Under the pieces are notes generated by a model that was not told the origin of the DNA, ran no database searches, and saw only the letters and a list, made by a program, of their open reading frames with translations. Position numbers and translations under genes: made by a program. Positions 33,783 to 42,011 of a stretch of 64,000 bases of DNA are shown piece after piece. How positions within the stretch are numbered: position 1 is the first letter of the stretch; every line of letters starts with the position of its first letter. Origin of the DNA: JALZKA01 sp033856515 (GTDB lineage Bacteria; Actinomycetota; Thermoleophilia; Solirubrobacterales; 70-9); assembly GCA_033856515.1 (NCBI GenBank), contig JAWVEY010000004.1:1-64000 (forward strand). Direction: 5' to 3'.

Positions 33783-36738
33783 TTGCTTTCTCCTTGGGCT
33801 TTGGCTTTGGCTTTGGCTTGGGCTTGGCGACCTTGTTGTACCCACCGTTCGAGTTCAGCCGGTAGGCAACGCCCTTCTTGCCGTCGGGAACGCCTAGCGC
33901 CTTGAGCGGCGCGGTGATCGGGCGGTACCACGTGGTGACGGGGATCTCGTCAACGACGCGGACGAAGTGGGGCCGGGCCTCCTCGGGCAGCGCCGCGAGG
34001 GCGTCGTCGAGCTCGGCGATGGTGAGCTTTTCGCCCTTGCGAAGCGTGACTGCGCCAATCACAAGAGCGTCGGCCCCTTCGGGATCGGGAACGCCGAAGC
34101 AGACGGCGAGGTCGACCGCTGGGATCGACCACAGGGCATCGCGAACCGGAGTGGGCGCGAACGGGCCGTCCTTGGTGTGGATGAGCGTCGTGATCGAGTC
34201 GAGGAGCCAGAAGTCGCCGTCGGCGTCGCGCCGGAAGAGATCGCCGGTCGCTACCCAGGCGTCGTCGGCGCGAAAGACGCCGCGAAGGGGAGTTTCGGCT
34301 GTGGGGTTTACGTCTGGGTCGACCTCAGATACGAGCACTCCGATCTCGTTGGTTCCGCACTCGCGAGCGAATCCGTCGTCGGTCGATTGAAGCTTGCCGC
34401 CCTCGATGTCGAGTGCCGCGATGCGAACGCGGGCCGAGCCAGGAAGCGGGCGGCCCATGGCGCCGACCTTTTGGCCTGAGACGTTCGCCAGGACGACCTC
34501 GCCCTGCGTCGAGGCGTAGAACTCAACGATCCGCGCTGGCGCAAAGCGTTCGATCACGCGTGTCCAGAGGCCCTTCGGCATGCCCGAGCCCATGAACAGG
34601 CGAACAGGGTGGTGGCGCTCGTTCGGGTTGGGCGGGGCCTCGACGAGGTCGTGCAGCATGGTCCACGTGTAGGTGCCGACGGTGACGCCGTAGCGGCGCA
34701 CCTCGTCCCAGAAAGTCCCGGGATCGAAGTCCCGCGCCATCGCGATCCGCGCGCCCCCGGCGATCGCGCCGCCGAAGCCCACCATGAGGCCCGACGGGTG
34801 ATAGACCGGCGTGACAGAATAGACGGTGTCGGCCTCCGAAAGCGACGCGGACGCTGCGGTTCCGAAGGCGGACAGGATCCAGCGCCGGTTCGTGATCCGG
34901 TTGGGGCGGGTTCGGTCGCCGGACCCCGTAAAGAGGATGAAGGCCAGGTCGCGCGCGCGACCTGGGTTCGGCTTGTACCACCCGGGAAGGGTCACCTCGG
35001 ACGGGTCGATCCGCTCCATGTCGACGACGCCCTTTCCGAGGTCGCGCGGCCCGGCACCACCGCCGAGGACCAGTACCTGGACATCCGCCTTTGCTGCGCC
35101 TTCCATGTGCTCCGGGTCGGCGACGACGCGCGCGATCTCGCCGAGTTCGGCCTCGCGCTCGACTTCGCCGTCGGGCCGAAGGAGGACGGCGACCGCGCCG
35201 AGGCGATTGAGCGCGGCGACCACGGTGAGCGCCGTTGGCCGCGGCTCCATGAGGACGCCCACGTGCTCACCCTGGTGGACGCCGACCGAGATCAGGCCAC
35301 GGACGATCGAGTCGATGCGGTGCTTGGCGGCAGCGTGCGTGTGGGCGCGGTCCTCGAACAGGAAGAAGACCTGCTCGGGATGGTCGTCGGCCTGCTCGTC
35401 GAGGAGCTTTCCCAGCGAGATGCGGGTGCGCGGGCGCACCTGGTCCAGCCGGATCAGCCGCGGCAGCTCCGAAAACGCCTCGGAGCCCAGCGCCCGCGCG
35501 CTTGACGCCGTGCGAGCGAGGCCGGAGAAAAGCGAGCGCGCCAGATTCGAGGCTACGCCGCCCGCGAGGCTGATGCCATAGCCGGCACGAGCGGTCGCCC
35601 CTGGGCCCTCGAGCTCGGTCGAAGACTCGACACGGTGGATGGTGTCTGGCAGCTCGGCGCCCGAGTCACGCCACCTGGTCCAGCCGGCAACCGACGGCCA
35701 GGTGGTCGCCGTCGATGCAGAGCCGACCACCAGGCCGAAGTGGCCTGCACGCAGTGTGAGCTCATAGACCTCCGCGTTCGGGGCGGCGCGGACGATCGCG
35801 CGGACGGCGGCGGCGGGAGCGATCTCGTCGACCTCACCGACCACCGTCAAGATCGGGCATTCGATATCGGCGAGCGTGACCAGGCGCTCGTCGATCACGA
35901 AGCCTCCATCCAGCATCCGGTTGTGGGCAACGAATTGCTTCAGGAAGTCGGCGAGCGCGGGGCCGGGCCATGCGACCCATCCGTCCGCCTGAAGGAACTG
36001 GCGCTGCCGCTCGCGCGGAAGCAGCGCCTCGCGGTCGTGGAGCTGGCGCACGAAGTCGAATTGCTGGCGCGCTGCCTTGACAGGGTCGAGCATCCTGAAC
36101 CCCATTCGGGACATCCACGCGGGAACCGCTGTGCGTGCAAGCGGGCTCACGGCCAGGATGTCCGCGACGCGAGAGGCGACGTCCTCGGGGATTCCCAACG
36201 GCATCGCGGCCGCGGTGTCGACCGGGCTTCCGAAGGTGATCAGGCTCGCGAGGCCCTCGCCTCTCCGGAGCGCGGCAGCCTGGTAACAGAACATTCCGCC
36301 CTGGCTGTAGCCGCCGAGATGCGGGTCCCTGCCCGTGGCTTTTCGGACGCGGTCGACGGCGTCGGAGACGGCCAGTACGTGGTCGGTAAGCGTGCGCTCG
36401 AAGCCGCCCTCCTCGTGCTCGGGCGCCCCGAAGTCGACGACCCACGGATCAACGCCCTGGTCGTGGAGCGTGCCCACGGCCGTCGAGGAGGGTGAGACGT
36501 CGTAGATCTCCGCCGCAAGCATCATCGGCGGCACCAGGATCACGGGCGCCCCTACGTCGCCGCCCTTCTCTGGCGGGAAGTAGCGGCGGAGGCGGTAGAT
36601 CGGCCGCGTGGCGACCACTTCGAACGCCGAAGCCTCTTCGCCCGTCTCGAGCCCGCCGAAGCGAGCGACCTCCAGCGCGTTCTGCGCGGCCGCCCCGGCG
36701 CGCGAAACCGGGCTGAGGATGGCGTCCAGCGGATTCAC
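33775..36738 (-). CDS. Bifunctional alpha/beta-hydrolase and acyl-CoA-synthetase-like protein (Rv1683-like)
   Basis: The 987-residue protein has two halves. The N-terminal ~360 residues are an alpha/beta hydrolase resembling PHA synthase and lipases, with nucleophile elbow GYSQGG, Asp in VVGEVDEIAP and His in LRAGHFG. The C-terminal ~600 residues are an AMP-binding (ANL) domain with VYSVTPVYHPSGLM, FYASTQGE and ATGDLFRRDADGDFWLLD. The P-loop (usually TSGSTGxPK) is degenerate: FTGSGDRTRPNRI. M. tuberculosis Rv1683 has this lipase plus long-chain acyl-CoA synthase arrangement and is linked to triacylglycerol turnover. I start at GTG 36736-36738, with AGGG about nine bases upstream; a GTG six bases earlier is possible. 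Sequence beyond that is a second reading of the CoA-transferase gene. The C-terminus is a (Lys-Pro)n tail. Confidence 0.85.
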   Translation of the reverse strand: MNPLDAILSPVSRAGAAAQNALEVARFGGLETGEEASAFEVVATRPIYRLRRYFPPEKGGDVGAPVILVPPMMLAAEIYDVSPSSTAVGTLHDQGVDPWVVDFGAPEHEEGGFERTLTDHVLAVSDAVDRVRKATGRDPHLGGYSQGGMFCYQAAALRRGEGLASLITFGSPVDTAAAMPLGIPEDVASRVADILAVSPLARTAVPAWMSRMGFRMLDPVKAARQQFDFVRQLHDREALLPRERQRQFLQADGWVAWPGPALADFLKQFVAHNRMLDGGFVIDERLVTLADIECPILTVVGEVDEIAPAAAVRAIVRAAPNAEVYELTLRAGHFGLVVGSASTATTWPSVAGWTRWRDSGAELPDTIHRVESSTELEGPGATARAGYGISLAGGVASNLARSLFSGLARTASSARALGSEAFSELPRLIRLDQVRPRTRISLGKLLDEQADDHPEQVFFLFEDRAHTHAAAKHRIDSIVRGLISVGVHQGEHVGVLMEPRPTALTVVAALNRLGAVAVLLRPDGEVEREAELGEIARVVADPEHMEGAAKADVQVLVLGGGAGPRDLGKGVVDMERIDPSEVTLPGWYKPNPGRARDLAFILFTGSGDRTRPNRITNRRWILSAFGTAASASLSEADTVYSVTPVYHPSGLMVGFGGAIAGGARIAMARDFDPGTFWDEVRRYGVTVGTYTWTMLHDLVEAPPNPNERHHPVRLFMGSGMPKGLWTRVIERFAPARIVEFYASTQGEVVLANVSGQKVGAMGRPLPGSARVRIAALDIEGGKLQSTDDGFARECGTNEIGVLVSEVDPDVNPTAETPLRGVFRADDAWVATGDLFRRDADGDFWLLDSITTLIHTKDGPFAPTPVRDALWSIPAVDLAVCFGVPDPEGADALVIGAVTLRKGEKLTIAELDDALAALPEEARPHFVRVVDEIPVTTWYRPITAPLKALGVPDGKKGVAYRLNSNGGYNKVAKPKPKPKPKPKEKASA
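33794..33828. repeat. Short tandem repeat, six-base unit, inside coding sequence
   Basis: Tandem GGCTTT/GGCTTG-like hexamers at the 3' end of the fusion gene encode the alternating Lys-Pro tail on the minus strand. Slippage in whole hexamers would change the tail length without a frameshift. Confidence 0.6.
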
Positions 36739-36749
36739 GGCCACAAACC

Positions 36750-38072
36750 CTATTTGCCCTGCGGCGCACGACCGCCGGAGGCCCGCTCGCCCGCTTCGAT
36801 CAACTCGTCGCGGAAGTCGGGGTGGGCGATGGCGGCGAGCGCCAGTGCCCGCTGGTGGATGGTCTTGCCCTCGAGCTCGGCGGCGCCGAACTCGGTCACG
36901 ATCACGTCGACCTGATGGCGCGGCGTCGTGATCACGGCTCCCGCCTCGAACCAGGGCACGATGCGCGATTGAAGCTCGCCCTCCTTCGGCTTGAAGGTCG
37001 CGGGGAAGCACAGGAGCGAGCGGTCCTCGACGTCGAGCGCGGGGCCCGCGATGAAGTCCTCGTGTCCGCCGATGCCGGAGAACTGCGTGCCGTTGATCGT
37101 GTCGGCGACAACCTGTCCGTGGATGTCGATCGCAAGCGCGCCGTTGATCGTGATCATCTTGCGGTTCTTGGCGATCGCTTCGGTCGAGTTGACGAGCTCG
37201 ACCGGGAGGAATGCGACGTCCTCGTTTTCGTGGAGCCACTTGTAGAGCGCTTCCGACCCGGCCGCGAACGTGGCGACCGAGACGCCGTCGTAACAGCCCT
37301 TGTTGGCGTTCGAGACCTTCCCGGCTTCGTGGAGCGCCATCAAACCGTTTGTGAACATCTCCGAGTGGACTCCGAAGTCGCCCTTCTCGCCGTCGGCAAG
37401 CCGGGTGGCAATCGCGGAGGGGATGGTTCCGATCCCGGTCTGAAGGGTCGCTCCGTCGGGCACGAACGCAGCGGCGTGCCTGGCGATCTCGAGGTCGGTC
37501 TCCGTCGGCTCGATATCGGGCAGAGGGAGAGGAGAGCCGTCGCCCTCCACAAGGATGTCGATCTCGTCGACCTTGAGCGCGTGCATGTGCTCGGGTGGCA
37601 CGCCGAAGGTGCGCGGGTAGTTGGGGGAGACCTCGACCACGAGCAAGCGATCCGGATCGGCTGCGGCGCGGACCATCTCGGTCGACGTGCCGCCCGCGTG
37701 GAGCGACAGTGAGCACCAGCCATCCGAGTCCGGCGGAGCGGCGGCGGTCGCCATCACGCGCGGGCTCTGCTCCTCGAGGAGGGGTGCGAAACGGCGGAAG
37801 TCTGCGGCCGCGAACGAGATGTTGGCGCCGGCATCGCGCAGAGCCCGCTCGAAGGGCCCGAAGAAGCCGGAGAGGTAATGGACGTTCTTGTGGTTGAAGA
37901 GCTCGGTGCCGACGCCGAGCAGGGCGCCGTAGACCTTCAGGTCCTGCCAGTCGTCACGCTCGCCCAGCGCGGCCATGAAGCCGGGCGGCTGACCGGTCGC
38001 GAGCGGGATGCCGAGAGTGTCGGAGGGGAGTAGGCGCGCAGCGGCCTCGGCGGGAGTGAGCGTCTCGGCCAC
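36750..38072 (-). CDS. Acetyl-CoA hydrolase/CoA-transferase family protein (4-hydroxybutyrate CoA-transferase-like)
   Basis: The 440-residue family I CoA-transferase-type protein has an N-terminal domain with PLATGQPPGFMAAL. The active-site region contains LQTGIGTIPSAIA and DFGVHSEMFTNGLM, with NGTQFSGIGGHEDFI and VDVIVTEFGAAELEGKT further on. Members move CoA from acetyl-CoA or propionyl-CoA to another acid, or hydrolyse acetyl-CoA. Substrates here are unknown, but the operon also holds an acyl-CoA synthetase-like fusion and an enoyl-CoA hydratase, so a fatty-acid or polyester-related acid is likely. The GTG at 38070-38072 begins the operon. The stop is 11 bases before the next start. Confidence 0.88.
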   Translation of the reverse strand: MAETLTPAEAAARLLPSDTLGIPLATGQPPGFMAALGERDDWQDLKVYGALLGVGTELFNHKNVHYLSGFFGPFERALRDAGANISFAAADFRRFAPLLEEQSPRVMATAAAPPDSDGWCSLSLHAGGTSTEMVRAAADPDRLLVVEVSPNYPRTFGVPPEHMHALKVDEIDILVEGDGSPLPLPDIEPTETDLEIARHAAAFVPDGATLQTGIGTIPSAIATRLADGEKGDFGVHSEMFTNGLMALHEAGKVSNANKGCYDGVSVATFAAGSEALYKWLHENEDVAFLPVELVNSTEAIAKNRKMITINGALAIDIHGQVVADTINGTQFSGIGGHEDFIAGPALDVEDRSLLCFPATFKPKEGELQSRIVPWFEAGAVITTPRHQVDVIVTEFGAAELEGKTIHQRALALAAIAHPDFRDELIEAGERASGGRAPQGK

Positions 38073-38110
38073 GCCCGCAATCTAGACGCTTACCGGCACC
38101 TGTTGCTTTC

Positions 38111-38150
38111 GCACCTAAAGGTGCTCATCTCTCACCTTCAAGCGTAGAAT
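38111..38150 (+). promoter_or_regulatory. Palindrome and leaderless promoter for the methyltransferase gene
   Basis: GCACCTAAAGGTGC (38111-38124) is a perfect even palindrome in the gap between divergent genes, with extra CACCT copies at 38098 and 38133. TAGAAT (38145-38150) ends six bases before the ATG at 38157, the position of a -10 box for a leaderless mRNA. The -35 (near 38122, TGCTCA) is poor, so an activator or repressor at the palindrome is plausible. Confidence 0.45.
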
Positions 38151-38156
38151 CGACCT

Positions 38157-39035
38157 ATGGAGTCGGGGATCCGAGAGGTCGAGGACAACGCCGAGGCGAC
38201 GGAGGCGTGGAACGGCCCGCTCTATGAGATCTGGATCAAGTACCGCGACCTGGTCGCGGACGGCCTTCGCGACCACGGTGAGAACGCGATCCGCCTCACG
38301 CCCCCGGCCGTCGGCGACCACGTGCTGGACATCGGGTGCGGCCTGGGCGATACAACGACGCGGCTAGCCCAGCTCGTGGCCGACAGCGGAAGCGCCCACG
38401 GGGTTGACGTCGCCGAGCGCATGATCGAAACCGCCATCGCCGAAGCGCGCGAGAGCGGAGCGCAGAACGTCACCTTCGCGGCCCAAGACGTGGAGACGGA
38501 GCCCTTCGACCGGGAGTTCGACTACGCCTTCGCGCGGTTCGGAACGATGTTCTTCGCCAACCCCGTGGCGGCGCTTCGCAACGTGCGCAAGGCGCTCACG
38601 CCCGGCGGCGTCCTGAACATGGTGGTCTGGCGCCGCAAGCTCGACAACGACATGATGCACCGGGCAGAGCTCGTGGTGGCCGAGTACCTCGAGGAGCCCG
38701 AGGAGTCGGACGTGCCGAGGTGCGGGCCAGGGCCCTTCTCCATGGCCAACGCCGACACGGTGACCGACGTCCTCGTCCACGCCGGCTTCGGCGAGATCCG
38801 GTTGGCGCGTCAGGATCTTCCGTACCGGATCGGCAACGACCTCGATCAGGCAATCGAGTTCAACATGGACCTCGGGCCTGCGGCGGAGGTGCTGAGGCTG
38901 TGGGGTGACCGGATCGACGAGATCCGGCCCAAGATCGTGGCCGACCTGCGCACGGCGCTCGGCGATTACGTGCAGGCGGACGGGTCCGTGGTGGCGCCCG
39001 CCTCAACCTGGGCAATCAGCGCGCGGACCGCCTGA
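38157..39035 (+). CDS. Class I SAM-dependent methyltransferase
   Basis: The 292-residue soluble methyltransferase has SAM motif I VLDIGCGLGDTT near residue 60, motif II HGVDVAERMIETA, and motif IV-V FDYAFARFGTMFFANPVAALRN with LTPGGVLNMVVW. The relatives are UbiE/MenG or small-molecule methyltransferases of the Methyltransf_11/25 type. The substrate cannot be deduced. The ATG directly follows a -10-like TAGAAT, so a leaderless mRNA is likely. Eighteen bases separate it from the secreted phospholipase-like gene, which may be co-transcribed. Confidence 0.88.
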   Translation: MESGIREVEDNAEATEAWNGPLYEIWIKYRDLVADGLRDHGENAIRLTPPAVGDHVLDIGCGLGDTTTRLAQLVADSGSAHGVDVAERMIETAIAEARESGAQNVTFAAQDVETEPFDREFDYAFARFGTMFFANPVAALRNVRKALTPGGVLNMVVWRRKLDNDMMHRAELVVAEYLEEPEESDVPRCGPGPFSMANADTVTDVLVHAGFGEIRLARQDLPYRIGNDLDQAIEFNMDLGPAAEVLRLWGDRIDEIRPKIVADLRTALGDYVQADGSVVAPASTWAISARTA

Positions 39036-39053
39036 GCGACGTAGTCTTTTCCA

Positions 39054-40406
39054 ATGACTTGTGGGGTTCGGATCGTCGTTGCGGCTGCGCTGTGCGCGCT
39101 GGCGCTGCCTGCTTCTTCGGCTGCGCGCGTGCCCGACCCCGAGGCGGGGTGGGCTCAGCGCGCGCTGGACATCCAGTACGACCTCGCGGGCGACGTCGGT
39201 TGGACGGACATGCCCTGGGTCGGCACTCACAACTCGTTCAACTCGACGGACCAGGTCGGCTTCACGCTCTCGGCCAACGACGCGAACCAGCAGATTCGCA
39301 ACGTCGAGCAGCTCGACGCCGGGATACGAAGCCTCGAGTTGGACGTCCACAAGACGATCGACGGGTCGATCAGGGTCTGTCACGGCCGCGGCGCCGATCA
39401 GCTCCATTTCGGTTGCACCACGGAGAAGCTCCTGGGACCGACCCTCGACGAGATCGCGGACTGGCTTGCCGAGCCCGACCACTCGGACGTCGTGCTCCTC
39501 CTCTACCTCGAGGATCACATGGAGAACGCCGCGGGCTACGACGCCGCCGCCGCGACGGTGACCGCGGAGCTCGGGCCGATGCTCTACTCGCCGCCCGCGG
39601 GCGGGTGCTCCGAGGTGCCGGCAACGCTCACCCGGGAGCAGATCCAGGCGGCGGGCAAGCAAGTCCTGATCGTCTCCGACTGTGGCCCAGAGGGGGCCTC
39701 AGGCTGGCACGCCGTCGCCCACAACTGGAACTCGCACGTCGAGTCGCGCCCGGTCGACTACGAGGACTTCCCGGACTGCGGGCCCGACTACGACATCCCC
39801 ACCTACGAGACGACGTTCGTCCGCTACTTCGAGGATTCGACAGCGCTCACCAACATCGTTGGCCCTCCGACCGGCATCGCCACCGCCGATGACGGCATCA
39901 CTCCGCCGACCGCCGCGGCCATGGCCCGCTGCGGCGTCGATCTGATCGGGCTCGACCAGGTGACCGGGCCGGCGGATCCTCGCTTCGAGGCGCTGGTGTG
40001 GAGTTGGCAGGTGAATCGGCCCCGCCCCGGCATGAAGGGCGAGCGCAACTGCGCCGTGCAGCGCCGCGAGGTCGAGATCGACCCGGCACTCGCCTTCCCC
40101 GGCTCACCCGACCCCGCGACGCGAGCCGCGTGGTTCGACCACCGCTGTTCCCGCCTTCACGCCGCAGCTTGCCGCGACGAGGCTGGTGCGTGGACGATCG
40201 TGCGGAAGGCTCGCGCCTGGGGCGATGGCCATAAGGTGTGCCAGAACTTCGGTCGCCGGCTCGGCACTCCGCGAACGGGGTACGAAGCGCAGCAACTTGA
40301 CGCGGCGCTTGAAGCCGCCGGCGTCCGCCAAGCCTGGATCGGCGCCAAGCGCAAGCCGGGCGGCTGGACGGCTACCGACCCGCCGCCGGTAGTGTCCGGC
40401 CCGTGA
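39054..40406 (+). CDS. Secreted PI-PLC X-like phosphodiesterase with C-type-lectin-like C-terminus
   Basis: After a signal peptide (about residues 1-24), the TIM-barrel X domain of phosphatidylinositol phospholipase C is recognisable. It has WVGTHNSFNS (first catalytic His), IRSLELDVHK (acidic and Arg residues) and IRVCHG (second His), with LLLYLEDHME later. Such enzymes cleave phosphodiester headgroups, and in bacteria the substrate is often unknown. The last 90 residues (CRDEAGAWTIVRKARAWGDG, HKVCQNFGRRLGTPRTGYEA, AWIGAKR, GW) have the Cys, Trp-Ile-Gly and spacing of a C-type-lectin-like fold, suggesting a carbohydrate- or surface-binding module. The stop overlaps the next GTG start, an odd coupling with a cytoplasmic enzyme. 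Confidence 0.8.
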   Translation: MTCGVRIVVAAALCALALPASSAARVPDPEAGWAQRALDIQYDLAGDVGWTDMPWVGTHNSFNSTDQVGFTLSANDANQQIRNVEQLDAGIRSLELDVHKTIDGSIRVCHGRGADQLHFGCTTEKLLGPTLDEIADWLAEPDHSDVVLLLYLEDHMENAAGYDAAAATVTAELGPMLYSPPAGGCSEVPATLTREQIQAAGKQVLIVSDCGPEGASGWHAVAHNWNSHVESRPVDYEDFPDCGPDYDIPTYETTFVRYFEDSTALTNIVGPPTGIATADDGITPPTAAAMARCGVDLIGLDQVTGPADPRFEALVWSWQVNRPRPGMKGERNCAVQRREVEIDPALAFPGSPDPATRAAWFDHRCSRLHAAACRDEAGAWTIVRKARAWGDGHKVCQNFGRRLGTPRTGYEAQQLDAALEAAGVRQAWIGAKRKPGGWTATDPPPVVSGP

Positions 40407-42001
40407 CGAGCGTTCGCGACGCCTCATACGAGCTGTTCCGCCGGCACGGGATGACGACCATGTTCGGCAACCCCGGCTCGACGGAGCTGCCGATGCTCAA
40501 GGACTTTCCGTCGGACTTCCAATACGTCCTCGGCCTCCAGGAGCTCGTCGTGATGGGCATGGCCGACGGCTACGCGCAGGCGTCGGGGACGGTCGGGCAC
40601 GCGAACCTCCACACCGCGCCGGGCGTGGGTAACGCGATGGGCGGGATCTTCAACGCGCAGGCCAACCACTCGCCGCTCCTGGTCACCGCCGGCCAGCAGG
40701 TGCGCCCTCACATCGGCATCCAGGCGAACCTGACCAACCGGGACGCGATTCGGATGCCGCACCCGCTTGTTAAGTCCAGCTTCGAGCCCGCGCGCGCGGC
40801 GGACGTGCCGCACGCACTGGCGCGCGCGATCCACCTGGCAGCGACTCCGCCGAAGGGACCAGCGTTCGTCTCGATCCCGATGGACGACTGGGACGCCGAG
40901 GCCGACCCCGCTTCGACCGACAACGTCATCAAGCGTCACGTGTCCGGCTCGGCGATGCCGAACCCCGATGCGCTCGAGGCGCTTGCCAAATCGCTCGACG
41001 GTGCGGCAAAGCCGGTGATGATCGCCGGCCCCGACATTGATGCCTCCGGGGCGTGGGACCTCGCGGTGGAGTTCGCCGAGAAGCAGAACCTGCCCGTGTT
41101 CGCCATCCCTGCAACGGGCGGCGGGAGGCTCGGCTTCCCCGAAGGCCATCCGCTGTTCCGCGGCACCCTTCCTCCGGGCATCGCCCCCGTTGCGGACACG
41201 CTCAAGGGCTACGACGTGATTCTCGTAGTGGGCTCCTCGGTCTTTCCGTACTACCCCTACCTGCCCGGGGAGTACCTGCCCGAAGGCGCTGAGCTCATCC
41301 ACATGACCTCTGACCCCGAAGAAGCTGCCCGTGCGCCGATGGGCCACGCCGTCATCGGCGACGTCAGGCTCGGCCTCAGCCGCCTGCTCGAGCTCGTCTC
41401 GGATTCGGACCGCGATGCCGGCGATTCCCTTCCCGATCCCATCCCGGGCGAGGAGCAGAGCCCGATCACCGGCACCGCCGCGATGCACGCCCTGCGCAAT
41501 GCCTTCCCGGACGACGGCATCATCGTCCTCGAAGCGCCTTCCGCCACCCTCGCGCTCCGCAACCAGTTGCGCCTCTCCCGACCCGGCTCCTACTACTTCG
41601 GCGCGGGCGGGGGCCTGGGCTTCGGGCTCGCCGCCGCCGTTGGGGTCCAGATCGCCCAGCCTGATCGCCCCGTGGTTTGCGTGATCGGCGAGGGCTCGGT
41701 GCAGTACGCGGTCACCGCTTTCTGGACCGCCGCCGCCTACGACGTCCCGCTGACGGTCCTGGTCCTCCGCAACTCCGAGTACGCGATCCTCAAGTGGTTC
41801 GCGATGGTCGAGCAGGTCGAGCAGGCGCCTGGCCTCGACCTCCCCGCCCTGGACTGTGCCGCGATTGCGTCCGCGTACGGGATCGACTCCACGAAGGTCG
41901 AGGACGCGGATTCGCTCACCGATGCGCTCAGGACCGCGATCGCCTCACCGAAGCCGGAACTCGTCGAGGTGGGCGTCGCGCCGGGCATGTGGCTCTTCTA
42001 G
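40403..42001 (+). CDS. mdlC: Benzoylformate decarboxylase-like ThDP enzyme
   Basis: The 532-residue thiamin-diphosphate enzyme aligns without gaps to P. putida benzoylformate decarboxylase at Ser26 (FGNPGST), Glu47 (GLQE) and His70 (NLHTAPG). The cofactor motif is GEGSVQYAVTAFWTAAAY with Glu in place of the usual GDG Asp, and NSEYAILKWFA follows. The second active-site His of BFDC (His281, in VFRYHQYDPG) aligns with Tyr284 here (VFPYYPYLPG). The expected reaction is decarboxylation of an aromatic or branched 2-oxo acid to an aldehyde, but the His-to-Tyr change may alter substrate or activity. The GTG start overlaps the previous stop. The next gene is a 2-hydroxyacid dehydrogenase, which could supply the 2-oxo acid. 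Confidence 0.82.
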   Translation: MTSVRDASYELFRRHGMTTMFGNPGSTELPMLKDFPSDFQYVLGLQELVVMGMADGYAQASGTVGHANLHTAPGVGNAMGGIFNAQANHSPLLVTAGQQVRPHIGIQANLTNRDAIRMPHPLVKSSFEPARAADVPHALARAIHLAATPPKGPAFVSIPMDDWDAEADPASTDNVIKRHVSGSAMPNPDALEALAKSLDGAAKPVMIAGPDIDASGAWDLAVEFAEKQNLPVFAIPATGGGRLGFPEGHPLFRGTLPPGIAPVADTLKGYDVILVVGSSVFPYYPYLPGEYLPEGAELIHMTSDPEEAARAPMGHAVIGDVRLGLSRLLELVSDSDRDAGDSLPDPIPGEEQSPITGTAAMHALRNAFPDDGIIVLEAPSATLALRNQLRLSRPGSYYFGAGGGLGFGLAAAVGVQIAQPDRPVVCVIGEGSVQYAVTAFWTAAAYDVPLTVLVLRNSEYAILKWFAMVEQVEQAPGLDLPALDCAAIASAYGIDSTKVEDADSLTDALRTAIASPKPELVEVGVAPGMWLF

Positions 42002-42011
42002 GGACTTACCC

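Noticed and set aside
36739..37716. Apparent N-terminal extension of the hydrolase/synthetase fusion, making a 1313-residue protein
   Set aside because: The extension is Arg/Gly-rich nonsense read through the CoA-transferase gene, which has clear family motifs in another frame. The real protein begins at the GTG near 36738.
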